Positions 44,790 to 53,049 of a DNA stretch of 64,000 nt are shown here, one piece after another. This DNA is from Clostridium sp. SY8519 (GTDB lineage Bacteria > Bacillota > Clostridia > Lachnospirales > Lachnospiraceae), in the NCBI RefSeq assembly GCF_000270305.1, contig NC_015737.1, positions 2,046,501 through 2,110,500 of the forward strand. Reading direction: 5' to 3'. The first letter of the stretch is position 1. Each line of letters begins with the position of its first letter. The notes under the pieces are model-generated. The model was given only the letters and a program-made list of their open reading frames with translations. It made no database searches and was not told the origin of the DNA. Both the position numbers and the translations under genes were made by a program.

Positions 44790-46379
44790 TTATTTGCGCC
44801 AGCGCAGGATGGAAACGATCAGGATGCACAGCATGACAATGCCCAGGAGAAATCCGATGACGGAAGGCCAGGGCAGACCGAGGATCCGGGGAGATATGCC
44901 GCTCAGCGCAAGAATGGCGCCGCACAGAAAAAAGGTAAACAGCATCACCGCGTAGATCAGACGGCGCATATTGCCGCGGTTGGCCCGCAAGGTGTCCGGT
45001 GAAGTGTTTTCGATAATGTTCAGAGTCAGTTTGCCGCTTTTGGCAAGTCCCAGAACATCGGAAGTGTCTGCCGGAATATCCATGCTTTTCATGATGGATT
45101 TGTACAGCCCGTAGGAGTGTTTCTCCAGGCTTTTCCTTAAGTCGAAATTGTTCCAGGCTTCGGTGCGCAGATGGGTGGAAAAGATTTCCATCAGGCTGAC
45201 GTCCGGATCAATTTTGCTGACGGTCCCTTCCATGGTGATGACGCTGCGGCTGACAATGGTCAGATCCGGCGGAATCACGATCTCGTTTTCGGTAATCAGG
45301 TCCAGAAATTTGTGCAGAAGAATTCCCACGTCAAAATGACCGAAATCCGCGGAGCGGTATTCCTGGACGATGGCGTTCATCTGGGTGATCAGACGGGCCT
45401 GGTTAATGGGCTTTTTCGGTTCGCCGATCATGAGGAAGGCGTTTTCCAGGGCGTAGATATCGTTTTCCCAGATGGCGCGGATGGCTGAAATCAGAATAGA
45501 GCGCAGATGGCTGCTGATCTCGCCGGTCATGCCCCAGTCAATCCAGGCGATCTGGCCGCCGGTGACGATCAGGTTGCCGGGGTGGGGGTCCGCATGGAAA
45601 AACCCGTCATCCAGCACCTGTTTGCAGTAATTTTCCGCGGTTTTCCGGGCGATTTCGTGCAGGTCGTAGCCGGCTTCTTCCAGCTGGCGAACCTGGTCAA
45701 TCTGATAGCCGTGAATATGGGACATGGTCAGCAGGTGCTCGGTGGTGTATTTTCGATAGACTTTCGGGCAGGTCACATAAACCAGACCGTCGATGTTTTT
45801 CCGGTAACGGTCGATCGCGGCGGCTTCGTTCAGAAAATCCAGCTCCTGCTGGGAAGTCTTCCAGAGTTCGTTCAGGATCTCTTTCAGGTCCAGCATTTCA
45901 CTGAGCCCCATGATCTTGCGGATCAGGAAGATATTATTGCTGATGAGACGGATGTCTTCATACATGGTCTGCAGGATGCCGGGACGCTGCACCTTTAATA
46001 CCACATGCCTGCCGTCGGTTAAAATGGCGGAATGTACCTGAGCGACAGAAGCGGAACCGAGGGGAACCGGATTGATGTAGGAAAAGACCCGGTCTGCCGG
46101 CTGCTTTAATTCAGACTCGATGGCAGGAAGAATTACGTCAAAACTCAGAGGAATGACGTCGGTACGCAGTTTTTCCAGTTCTTTGCAGTATTCCAGCGGA
46201 ATCATGTCCGGCCGCATGGACATGATCTGACCGAATTTGACGAAGGCAGGTCCCAGGTCTTCGAGAATTTCCCGCAGTTTGACCGGAGTCATGCCCCGCG
46301 CCACATGATGTCTGGCCAGAATGCCCATGATTTCGGCGAAACGCCGGGCCGGATGATTTTCAAGTCGTTCGTTGCTCAT
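44790..46379 (-). CDS. ABC1/UbiB-family atypical kinase
   Basis: 529 residues. The protein kinase-like core has KLREILEDLGPAFVKFGQIMSMRPD (the KxGQ-type motif of the family), the ATP-binding Lys in VVLKVQRPG, the catalytic FFHADPHPGN and the metal-binding WIDWGMTGE. Two helices at the C-terminus (AVMLFTFFLCGAILALSG; VIGFLLGIVMLCILIVSIL) anchor it. UbiB/COQ8 ATPases support ubiquinone synthesis elsewhere; in quinone-poor clostridia the role is probably lipid or isoprenoid handling. It lies 8 bases after the phasin-like gene, so they form a two-gene unit. Confidence 0.92.
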   Translation of the reverse strand: MSNERLENHPARRFAEIMGILARHHVARGMTPVKLREILEDLGPAFVKFGQIMSMRPDMIPLEYCKELEKLRTDVIPLSFDVILPAIESELKQPADRVFSYINPVPLGSASVAQVHSAILTDGRHVVLKVQRPGILQTMYEDIRLISNNIFLIRKIMGLSEMLDLKEILNELWKTSQQELDFLNEAAAIDRYRKNIDGLVYVTCPKVYRKYTTEHLLTMSHIHGYQIDQVRQLEEAGYDLHEIARKTAENYCKQVLDDGFFHADPHPGNLIVTGGQIAWIDWGMTGEISSHLRSILISAIRAIWENDIYALENAFLMIGEPKKPINQARLITQMNAIVQEYRSADFGHFDVGILLHKFLDLITENEIVIPPDLTIVSRSVITMEGTVSKIDPDVSLMEIFSTHLRTEAWNNFDLRKSLEKHSYGLYKSIMKSMDIPADTSDVLGLAKSGKLTLNIIENTSPDTLRANRGNMRRLIYAVMLFTFFLCGAILALSGISPRILGLPWPSVIGFLLGIVMLCILIVSILRWRK

Positions 46380-46387
46380 GAAATTAA

Positions 46388-46717
46388 TTATTCGGCGGAA
46401 TCTGTATCCGCGTCACATTCCGTATCCGTGGGGTCAGCGTCAGCGTCTTCTGCTTCCGCAGCATCGGCTTCGTCCAGTTTTGCCCGGAGGGCGTCACGTT
46501 CTTCCTTGCTGAGCGCGGCGATTTTCTCCGCAAAACGGTCGGCTTTTTTTGCGCTGGCTTTGTGCTTTAATTCCTGATTCAGGGCTTTGCCCTCTTCTAC
46601 GGTGATTTCGCCTTTTGTCACTAAGGCATCAATGCATTCTTTTGATTTCTCGGTTGTAACGGCGGCTGCGCCGATCCCTGCTAAAAGGAGTGTTTTGATC
46701 GGGTCACTGAATTTCAT
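46388..46717 (-). CDS. Small phasin-like coiled-coil protein with acidic tail
   Basis: 109 residues. Residues 1-~80 are helical and charged (MKFSDPIKTLLLAGIGAAAV, then KSKECIDALVTKGEITVEEGKALNQEL) and resemble the PhaF/phasin-type small proteins often found beside UbiB genes in clostridia. The final ~30 residues are nearly all Asp, Glu, Ala and Thr. No enzymatic motif is seen. AGGAGGTTCCT is the ribosome binding site. It probably acts as an accessory or regulator of the adjacent kinase, which is inference from position. Confidence 0.75.
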   Translation of the reverse strand: MKFSDPIKTLLLAGIGAAAVTTEKSKECIDALVTKGEITVEEGKALNQELKHKASAKKADRFAEKIAALSKEERDALRAKLDEADAAEAEDADADPTDTECDADTDSAE

Positions 46718-46892
46718 AGGAACCTCCTGTTCAAATGATGGCCGTAGCCACGTGAATGTGATTGCGCTTTCGCTGCTTTCATTTTAACAAAGTTTGGAAC
46801 AGATTTCCATCCAAAAGCCGGCGGAACTGCTGTTTGTTTCTCCTGCAGGATCACTTTGAACAGGCTTTCTGCAGGATGGAAAGCGTGATCTG

Positions 46893-47423
46893 TCAGCTCA
46901 GCGCCCGCAGAACCATCGGCGCGGCGGTGAGAAACCAGCTGGCGTAGGAAGCGGGGGAAAGCCGCAGCTCCTCTGCCAGTGCGCTGGCAGAAACCTTCTG
47001 TATGGCCATGGCTTCTTCCGGATTCGGCTGCACGGGCCCGCGGTAGGTTCCGAGCAGCACGTGGTCATATTCGTATTCATAGAGCTGCTCATGAAATTTG
47101 TGGAGATAGACAAAGGATGTGAGTTCCCGCAGCCCGTGGCAGCCGGTAATTCCCAGCTCTTCTTCCAGACGGCGTTCCGCGGCGGCCAGGATGGTTTCGC
47201 CGGGGCGCGGATGGGAGCAGCAGGTATTGCACCAGAGACCGCCGGAGTGGTATTTGGTCAGTGCCCGCTGCTGAAGGATCAATGCCGGCTCCGGGCCGCT
47301 GTCATCGTACAGAAATACGGAAAAGGCCCGATGCAGCAGGGGGGCACGGTGCGCTTCGGATTTGCCCGCAGTCCCGATGGCACGGTCGCAGGCGTCTACT
47401 AAGATCAGGGTATCATTCATCAT
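46893..47423 (-). CDS. idi: Isopentenyl-diphosphate delta-isomerase, type I
   Basis: 176 residues from ATG 47423 (GAGGTTGCTTAT upstream). A Nudix-like fold converts isopentenyl to dimethylallyl diphosphate. The catalytic Cys is in LWCNTCCSHPRPGE, the metal and Glu residues lie in AAERRLEEELGI (Nudix-like box) and the acidic YEYEYDHVLLG carries the second catalytic Glu. It ends with the family's WFL segment. Type I Idi is dispensable in organisms using the MEP pathway. Isoprenoid supply may link it to the neighbouring UbiB unit. Confidence 0.93.
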   Translation of the reverse strand: MMNDTLILVDACDRAIGTAGKSEAHRAPLLHRAFSVFLYDDSGPEPALILQQRALTKYHSGGLWCNTCCSHPRPGETILAAAERRLEEELGITGCHGLRELTSFVYLHKFHEQLYEYEYDHVLLGTYRGPVQPNPEEAMAIQKVSASALAEELRLSPASYASWFLTAAPMVLRALS

Positions 47424-47584
47424 ATAAGCAACCTCGTGTATTTTTTGCTTATTGTACCCTGCGGGAAAAAAAGTTGCAATGGATTGTGCCGCGGAAGCCG
47501 GCATAGTAAAATAAAAGACAGCAGTATATCAGAAAGAAAAAGCCGGAGCAGAGCACCGGAGACGAAAACAGGGAGGAGCGGAGC

Positions 47585-48496
47585 ATGACGTCACAGCAGC
47601 TGGAAATTTTTATCAGCGCGGCCCGCAATCTGAATTTTACGCGGACAGCGGAGGAGTGCCATACGACCCAGCCCACCATCAGCCGGCAGATCGGCCTGCT
47701 GGAAGAAGAATGGGGGTTTCCGCTGTTCATCCGCACGAACCGTGAGGTCCGTCTGACGCCGGAAGGGACTGTGATGTGGAAGCGGGTGCAGGATGCCATG
47801 CATCTGATTGACGACGGCATCTGTCAGGTGATGGAACATGGGGCGGAAATCAGCGGCACGCTTAAGATCGGTTATCTGGAGGCCATGGACTCGGATTTCT
47901 TCGTGATGCCCACTGCTGTATTCTTCAGCAAAAACTATCCGAATATTGAGATTTCGCTGGAAAGCCGATCCTTTGCGGAGCTGCGGGACAAGCTGGAAAA
48001 CGGGAGTCTGGATCTGATTTTCACCCTGAGTTTTGAACTGGCGAATTTTGCGGACGCGGCATATGGGGAATACTATCCGGTGTCGGCGGGACTGACGGTT
48101 TCCCGCAGTCATCCGCTGGCGGAACTGGATCACATCGACCCGGAGCGGTTCTCGCGGGAAGTCTTTTACCTCCCGTATCCGGAAGACTCCCCCCATCGCA
48201 CGGAGACACTGAAAAAAATTCTGCGCCGGATGGGGATCGACTGTCAGCGGATCCGTTATGCCGGCAACCAGGAATCCATGCTTCTGCAGGTGCGTACCGG
48301 CAGGGGCGTAGGATTCCTGGATACCAGCGTCCGGTCCATCCTGAATACGGATTTTTACCGCTTTTTTGAAGTGCCGAAGGAGATCGCACCCTTATCTGTG
48401 GCGTATGTGTGGAAACGGGAAAACTATAACCCGGCGCTGGCCCTTTATATCAGCACGCTGACAGACAATGAGTTTATTGATGTATACAATAACTGA
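47585..48496 (+). CDS. LysR-family transcriptional regulator
   Basis: 303 residues. The N-terminal HTH is typical (MTSQQLEIFISAARNLNFTRTAEECHTTQPTISRQIGLLEEEWG). It is followed by a periplasmic-binding-like effector domain (GTLKIGYLEAMDSDFFVMPTAVFFSKNYPNIEISLESRSF). GGGAGGAGCGGAGC precedes the ATG. It converges on the UroD-family gene with 5 bases between the stops. LysR proteins usually regulate a divergent neighbour; here that is the isomerase gene idi, so its target is uncertain. Confidence 0.9.
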   Translation: MTSQQLEIFISAARNLNFTRTAEECHTTQPTISRQIGLLEEEWGFPLFIRTNREVRLTPEGTVMWKRVQDAMHLIDDGICQVMEHGAEISGTLKIGYLEAMDSDFFVMPTAVFFSKNYPNIEISLESRSFAELRDKLENGSLDLIFTLSFELANFADAAYGEYYPVSAGLTVSRSHPLAELDHIDPERFSREVFYLPYPEDSPHRTETLKKILRRMGIDCQRIRYAGNQESMLLQVRTGRGVGFLDTSVRSILNTDFYRFFEVPKEIAPLSVAYVWKRENYNPALALYISTLTDNEFIDVYNN

Positions 48497-48501
48497 GGCA
48501 G

Positions 48502-49746
48502 TCAGTACGCGCCGTATTTCCTGGTGGCTTCTGCCCAGGCAGCCACATTCTCCCGGGAGCAGGCATCCAGGGACATGGAGTTGGACATGATGTAGCCGCC
48601 GCCCGGGGCGCAGATGTCCAGAAGCCGCCGGGTTTCTTCCACGACCCGTTCCGGCGTGCCGTGCATCAGGGTTTCGGTGCTCATGTTTCCCGCGATGCAG
48701 GCGGTATCTCCCAGGACACGTTTCGCTTCTTTCATGTCCTGTTTTTCAAAGAAATAAACCACTTTGCCTTTCGGAACCTGCTTCAGCGTTTCCAGGCGTG
48801 AATAATAATTGCCCTCGCACATCAGCATAGGCGTAATGCTGTTTTCTATGCAGGCGTCGATCAGGCGGCGCAGCGGCGGCCAGTAGTACTGCTCGTAATC
48901 CTCCGGCGACATGAATTCATCCATGCCTGCGTGCAGCGGAACAAAGAGGTATTCCGCGTGCTGCATCTTTGCGGTATCAATGGCGGCCGGGATGGTGACG
49001 TCGGCGTATCGGCTGACGGCCTCTGCCAGCTTTGCCGGATCTTCCGCCAGGTCCATGACAGTGTTGACCAGACCGCGGATGCAGTCCGCGAAATCATCAA
49101 AGGGATTTAACGCAACCGCGTGGCCGAAGAGGGGGTAGCCTTCCGATACCGCGTGGAGGCACAGCTCTGTCATACCCTGCAGGTACTCCAGGGTGGACTG
49201 CCCGGCGTCCAGAAAGGCCTGCAGTGCCTCCTGTACCGGAGGAATGCCCAGGGCGCCGAAGCCCATGACGGTGGTGGAACACAGACTGTACAGATTCAGA
49301 CCGGACAAACCGGCGAGGGCCGGATATTTTTTTGGAAGAACCTGTGTCATCAGATAGGAGGAAGGGTCCCGGAGAAACGCATCATAATCCTCTTCTTCCA
49401 GAAAGCAGCCGTCTGCCATCTGATAGGGGGCATTATCACCGAGGTCCGGTGTTTTGCCCGGCCAGGAAAAATAGGCGGCGTTTAAGCGGCGCAGGGTTTT
49501 CTCCGGGAAAAAGGTCGGGGCGAACAGCACATCCGGATCCATCTCACGGCACAGCGTATCCATGGCGGGGATCACGCTGCGCGCATCTTTCATGGCGTCT
49601 TTGATGGTGACGCCGTATTCCAGACAGTACATATTTCCGATGGTGGGGATAAAAGGCACCCGGTCCGGCGTGCCGAGGGCGACAGCGGTCTGCGTCCGCT
49701 GGCTGCGGACGGCGATGGGCGGCAGTGTATTCGATGACAGTTCCAT
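48502..49746 (-). CDS. Uroporphyrinogen decarboxylase-family protein (methyltransferase-like)
   Basis: 414 residues. The UroD/MtaA TIM barrel is recognisable (RVPFIPTIGNMYCLEYGVTIKDAM, LDAGQSTLEYLQGM, YRTPER-like HGTPERVVEETRRLL, GGGYIMSNSMSLDACSRENV). It is unlikely to make haem. Most clostridial paralogues are zinc-dependent methyl carriers acting on corrinoid proteins with an HxC zinc motif; the matching place here reads LMCEGN, keeping the Cys but lacking the His. The partner corrinoid protein is not nearby. A single-gene unit ahead of asrABC, in the opposite orientation. Confidence 0.82.
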   Translation of the reverse strand: MELSSNTLPPIAVRSQRTQTAVALGTPDRVPFIPTIGNMYCLEYGVTIKDAMKDARSVIPAMDTLCREMDPDVLFAPTFFPEKTLRRLNAAYFSWPGKTPDLGDNAPYQMADGCFLEEEDYDAFLRDPSSYLMTQVLPKKYPALAGLSGLNLYSLCSTTVMGFGALGIPPVQEALQAFLDAGQSTLEYLQGMTELCLHAVSEGYPLFGHAVALNPFDDFADCIRGLVNTVMDLAEDPAKLAEAVSRYADVTIPAAIDTAKMQHAEYLFVPLHAGMDEFMSPEDYEQYYWPPLRRLIDACIENSITPMLMCEGNYYSRLETLKQVPKGKVVYFFEKQDMKEAKRVLGDTACIAGNMSTETLMHGTPERVVEETRRLLDICAPGGGYIMSNSMSLDACSRENVAAWAEATRKYGAY

Positions 49747-49932
49747 AACAGATCCTCCTCTTTTTTCTTCAATTGATCTGTTATCAGGATAGCAGAGAGA
49801 TGCCCATGCAGTAAAATTGTGTATTTCTATGGAATCATACGGGATCTGTATGGCAGGAAAACACCAGGATCAGACAGCGGGAAATCCGGGAGTCGCATGT
49901 ACAGCAAAAAAAACAAGGTACAACCATTAGTT

Positions 49933-49946
49933 GTTGCGCGCGCAAC
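49933..49946. promoter_or_regulatory. Palindromic operator GTTGC-N4-GCAAC before asrABC
   Basis: Perfect 14-base palindrome. A perfect TATAAT lies at 49970-49975 with no good -35, so the site is centred near -42 of the predicted start, the class II activator position. Identical half-sites and spacing occur at 25315. Confidence 0.65.
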
Positions 49947-50020
49947 GTGATACAGACAGCGGAATGGATTATAATAATAAAGCAATAGAAAACGTGCGTG
50001 AAAAAAGAAAGGAGACTGTC

Positions 50021-51046
50021 TTGGGATACGTATTAAACCGTGAAGAAACAGCCCGGCTGTTTCAGCTGCTGGGCGGACGGTACCGTCTGTACGCGCCGGT
50101 CAGAAAAGAAGGGGAAGGCAGATTTACAGCCACAGATGTGATCCGTTATGAGGATGTGGCACAGGCGGATGAAATTGAGTGGGATGTCCGGTCGGATTAT
50201 TCCTTTAAGGAAATTCTGACGCCTCTTTCCGAGACGCTGTTTTATTTTACGGAAAATGAGGTGAAAGAAGCGGATACGGATGCGCGGGAAGTGCTGGTAT
50301 TTCTGAGAAACTGTGATTTGTGCGGACTGCAGCGCTTAGATCAGATTTATCTGGGCAACGGAGAGCAGAAGGACTGGTTTTACAGGCGTCTGCGGGACAA
50401 GGTGAAATTTGTGCTGATGGGCTGTGCCGAAAGCTGCGCCGACGGCTTCTGTGTGGATATGAAGAGCAACCGGGCCGCGGACGGGTATGTGATGACCATG
50501 GATGCCGCCGGAACGGAGTTCCGGGTAACCGCAGAAGACGACAGCATCCGGGAACTGCTGGAAGAAGCCGGGGCGCGTCCGGCTGACGTGACGCCGGCAA
50601 GGGTCACAGAGAACCGGGTGCATGTAACTGTTCCGGAACAGGTGCCCAACAGCATCTATCAGTCCCCGATGTGGGAGGAATATTCTGTCCGCTGTATTAA
50701 CTGCGGACGCTGCAACTTTGTCTGTCCGACCTGCACCTGCTTTACCATGCAGGATATCTTTTATACTGACAATGGAAAGGTGGGAGAACGCCGCAGAGTC
50801 AGCGCTTCCTGTATGGTGGACGGATACACCAATGTGGCCGGCGGCGGACAGTACCGGAGAAGCAACGGAGAGCGCATGCGCTTCAAGGTGCTGCATAAAG
50901 TCTATGATTTCCGCAGAAGGTTTGGCTATGATATGTGCGTGGGGTGCGGACGCTGCGATACCGTCTGTCCGGAGTATATCTCCTATTCCGCCTGCATTAA
51001 CAAATTGAATCAGGCAGTCAGAGCAGAAGCAGGGAAGGAGGAGTGA
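50021..51046 (+). CDS. asrA: Anaerobic sulfite reductase subunit A
   Basis: 341 residues from TTG 50021, chosen because GAAAGGAG lies 6 bases ahead and homologues begin near GYVLNREE. It is the ferredoxin-like electron-input subunit of the siroheme sulfite reductase AsrABC. The [4Fe-4S] motifs CINCGRCNFVCPTCTC and CVGCGRCDTVCPEYIS lie near residues 225 and 305. Length is close to the Salmonella protein (about 347). AsrB starts 5 bases after the stop. Confidence 0.93.
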   Translation: MGYVLNREETARLFQLLGGRYRLYAPVRKEGEGRFTATDVIRYEDVAQADEIEWDVRSDYSFKEILTPLSETLFYFTENEVKEADTDAREVLVFLRNCDLCGLQRLDQIYLGNGEQKDWFYRRLRDKVKFVLMGCAESCADGFCVDMKSNRAADGYVMTMDAAGTEFRVTAEDDSIRELLEEAGARPADVTPARVTENRVHVTVPEQVPNSIYQSPMWEEYSVRCINCGRCNFVCPTCTCFTMQDIFYTDNGKVGERRRVSASCMVDGYTNVAGGGQYRRSNGERMRFKVLHKVYDFRRRFGYDMCVGCGRCDTVCPEYISYSACINKLNQAVRAEAGKEE

Positions 51047-51050
51047 TCGT

Positions 51051-51851
51051 ATGGCAGTAAGCAAAGAGAATGTGTATGTACCGTTTCCGTCGCGGATTCT
51101 GAAAGTGATTCCCCATACCGCGAAGGAATATACGTTTCGGATGGAGTTTCACGGTGCGGTGAAACCGGGTCAGTTTTTTGAGGTATCTGTTCCGAAATAC
51201 GGGGAAGCCCCCATTTCTGTCAGTGGAATCGGCGACGGATTTGTGGACCTGACGATCCGGAAAGTAGGCCGGGTGACCGATGAAGTATTCGAACAGTATG
51301 AAGGACAGTCCCTGCTGCTGCGCGGCCCCTTTGGCAACGGCTTTGACACGGAGCGGTATGCGGAAGGAGAAGTGGTGGTTGTGGCCGGCGGCACCGGCGT
51401 TTCCCCGGTGCGCGGCGTGATCCAGGCGCTGGCGGAAAGCAGCGAGCCGAAAGACAAGCATGTGATCGTAGGCTTTAAAAGCCCGGATGATATGCTGTTT
51501 CGCAGTGATCTGAAGGACTGGGAGGAAAAACTTGACCTGTGGCTGACGGTGGACGGCGCTCCGAAAGGCTATGAGGGACGGATCGGTCTGGTGACGAAGT
51601 ACATTCCGGATCTTCCGCTGCGGGATCCTTCCAGCGCCCAGGCAGTAGTGGTGGGACCGCCGCCGATGATGCGGTTTACCGTACAGGGACTGCTGGGAAT
51701 CGGCTTTCAGGAAGAGAATATCTGGGTGTCCCAGGAACGGAAGATGTGCTGCGGCCTGGGCAAGTGCGGCCACTGCCGCATCGGTGAGAAGTATGTCTGT
51801 CTGGACGGACCGGTGTTCCGGTACACGGAAAGCAAGGAAATGCTGGATTAA
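51051..51851 (+). CDS. asrB: Anaerobic sulfite reductase subunit B
   Basis: 266 residues of the ferredoxin-NAD(P)H reductase fold: FAD-binding barrel (FRMEFHGAVKPGQFFEVSVP), NAD(P)H loop (VVAGGTGVSPVRGVIQAL) and a C-terminal [2Fe-2S] cluster (CCGLGKCGHCRIGEKYVC). It oxidises NADH and passes electrons through AsrA to AsrC. AAGGAGGAGTGATCGT is the ribosome binding site and overlaps the end of asrA. AsrC follows at 15 bases. Confidence 0.95.
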   Translation: MAVSKENVYVPFPSRILKVIPHTAKEYTFRMEFHGAVKPGQFFEVSVPKYGEAPISVSGIGDGFVDLTIRKVGRVTDEVFEQYEGQSLLLRGPFGNGFDTERYAEGEVVVVAGGTGVSPVRGVIQALAESSEPKDKHVIVGFKSPDDMLFRSDLKDWEEKLDLWLTVDGAPKGYEGRIGLVTKYIPDLPLRDPSSAQAVVVGPPPMMRFTVQGLLGIGFQEENIWVSQERKMCCGLGKCGHCRIGEKYVCLDGPVFRYTESKEMLD

Positions 51852-51866
51852 CGGAAGGAGCGTATC

Positions 51867-52856
51867 ATGAGTCTTGATATCAATATGAAACAGCTGAAAA
51901 GAAATGCCTTTCGTCTCTCCAAAGTACGGGGAGAAACTGCTTCCCGTGTGCGGATTCCCGGCGGGCTGATCAGCGCGAAGAGCCTTGCGCGGATTACAGA
52001 GATTGCGGAAGAATACGGCAACGGTTCGGTGTTTGTCACGAACCGTCAGGGCGTGGAAATTCCGGGGATTCCCATGGAGTGCGTGGACGAGGTCAATCAG
52101 AAGCTGCAGGCAATCATAGAGGACACAAAAGTCAATCAGGAAGAGCGGGATAAGGGCTATCCGGCATCCGGCACCAGAAATATCGTGGCCTGTCCGGGCG
52201 CGCGTCTGTGTCCCTTCGGATGCTATGATACCACTGCTTTTGCGCAGAAGATGGATCAGGCCATATTTCCCAACCATCTGCATATGAAAGTGGCCTTTAC
52301 CGGCTGTTCCAATGACTGTGCCAAAGTGCGGATGGATGACTTCGGTATTATCGGCATGACAGAGCCCCAGTATAACAGAGACCGCTGTGTCAGCTGTGAG
52401 CAGTGTGTCAAATACTGCAAAATCCGTTCGGTAGGCGCGCTGAAAATGGTAAACGGCAAAGTGGTCCGGGATGAGAATCTGTGCATCGGCTGCGGCGTGT
52501 GCGTGAATTACTGTCCTACCCGTGCCTGGACCAGAAGCAGGGAGAAGTATTTCCGTCTGGTGTTGCTGGGCAGAACCGGCAAGAAGAATCCGCGTCTGGC
52601 GGAGGACTTTATCAAATGGGCGGATGAGGACAGCATCCTGAAAATCGTGAAAAATGCCTATGCCTACGTAGAGGAATACATCGATCCGGAAGCGCTGGAA
52701 GGCAAGGAACATGTAGGGTATATTGTGGACCGCACCGGATTCGAAGAGTTTGTCTCCTGGATTATGAAAGATGTGGAACTGCCGGAAAAGGCGGAAGTGG
52801 CCAGCCGGATCTACTGGGGCGGCAAACGTTACGACCGCAGCAACAATCTGAAATAA
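51867..52856 (+). CDS. asrC: Anaerobic sulfite reductase subunit C (siroheme catalytic subunit)
   Basis: 329 residues. The siroheme and [4Fe-4S] site uses the CX5C motif CPGARLC and the CX3C motif CSNDC about 40 residues later. Two ferredoxin motifs follow (CVSCEQCVKYCKI and CIGCGVCVNYCPT). It reduces sulfite to sulfide at the end of the Asr electron chain. ACGGAAGGAGCGTATC precedes the ATG. A large hairpin terminates the operon. Confidence 0.95.
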   Translation: MSLDINMKQLKRNAFRLSKVRGETASRVRIPGGLISAKSLARITEIAEEYGNGSVFVTNRQGVEIPGIPMECVDEVNQKLQAIIEDTKVNQEERDKGYPASGTRNIVACPGARLCPFGCYDTTAFAQKMDQAIFPNHLHMKVAFTGCSNDCAKVRMDDFGIIGMTEPQYNRDRCVSCEQCVKYCKIRSVGALKMVNGKVVRDENLCIGCGVCVNYCPTRAWTRSREKYFRLVLLGRTGKKNPRLAEDFIKWADEDSILKIVKNAYAYVEEYIDPEALEGKEHVGYIVDRTGFEEFVSWIMKDVELPEKAEVASRIYWGGKRYDRSNNLK

Positions 52857-52874
52857 AATTAAATAAAGCATTCG

Positions 52875-52943
52875 AAAAACACCGGATCCATGCCGGTTCT
52901 GCCAGTTCCTGGCAGGATCGGCATGGATCTTTTGCGTGTTTTT
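52875..52943 (+). terminator. Intrinsic terminator of asrABC
   Basis: GGATCCATGCCG-type arm pairs with CGGCATGGATC, with an inner CTGCCAG/CTGGCAG stem, flanked by AAAAACAC and GTGTTTTT. The outer flanks also pair, making it bidirectional. Confidence 0.88.
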
Positions 52944-53049
52944 CCGATAGAGAAGACAGGAAGGAGCAGAAAGAAATACCAGTTGCCCGCCGGTTTATGG
53001 TATACTGAAAAAAATGTGGAAGCAGTTGAACAGAGTAAAGGATAGCAGG

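Noticed and set aside
51018..52871. 617-codon minus-strand frame opposite asrB-asrC
   Set aside because: It covers two clearly recognisable enzymes on the other strand and has no motif of its own.
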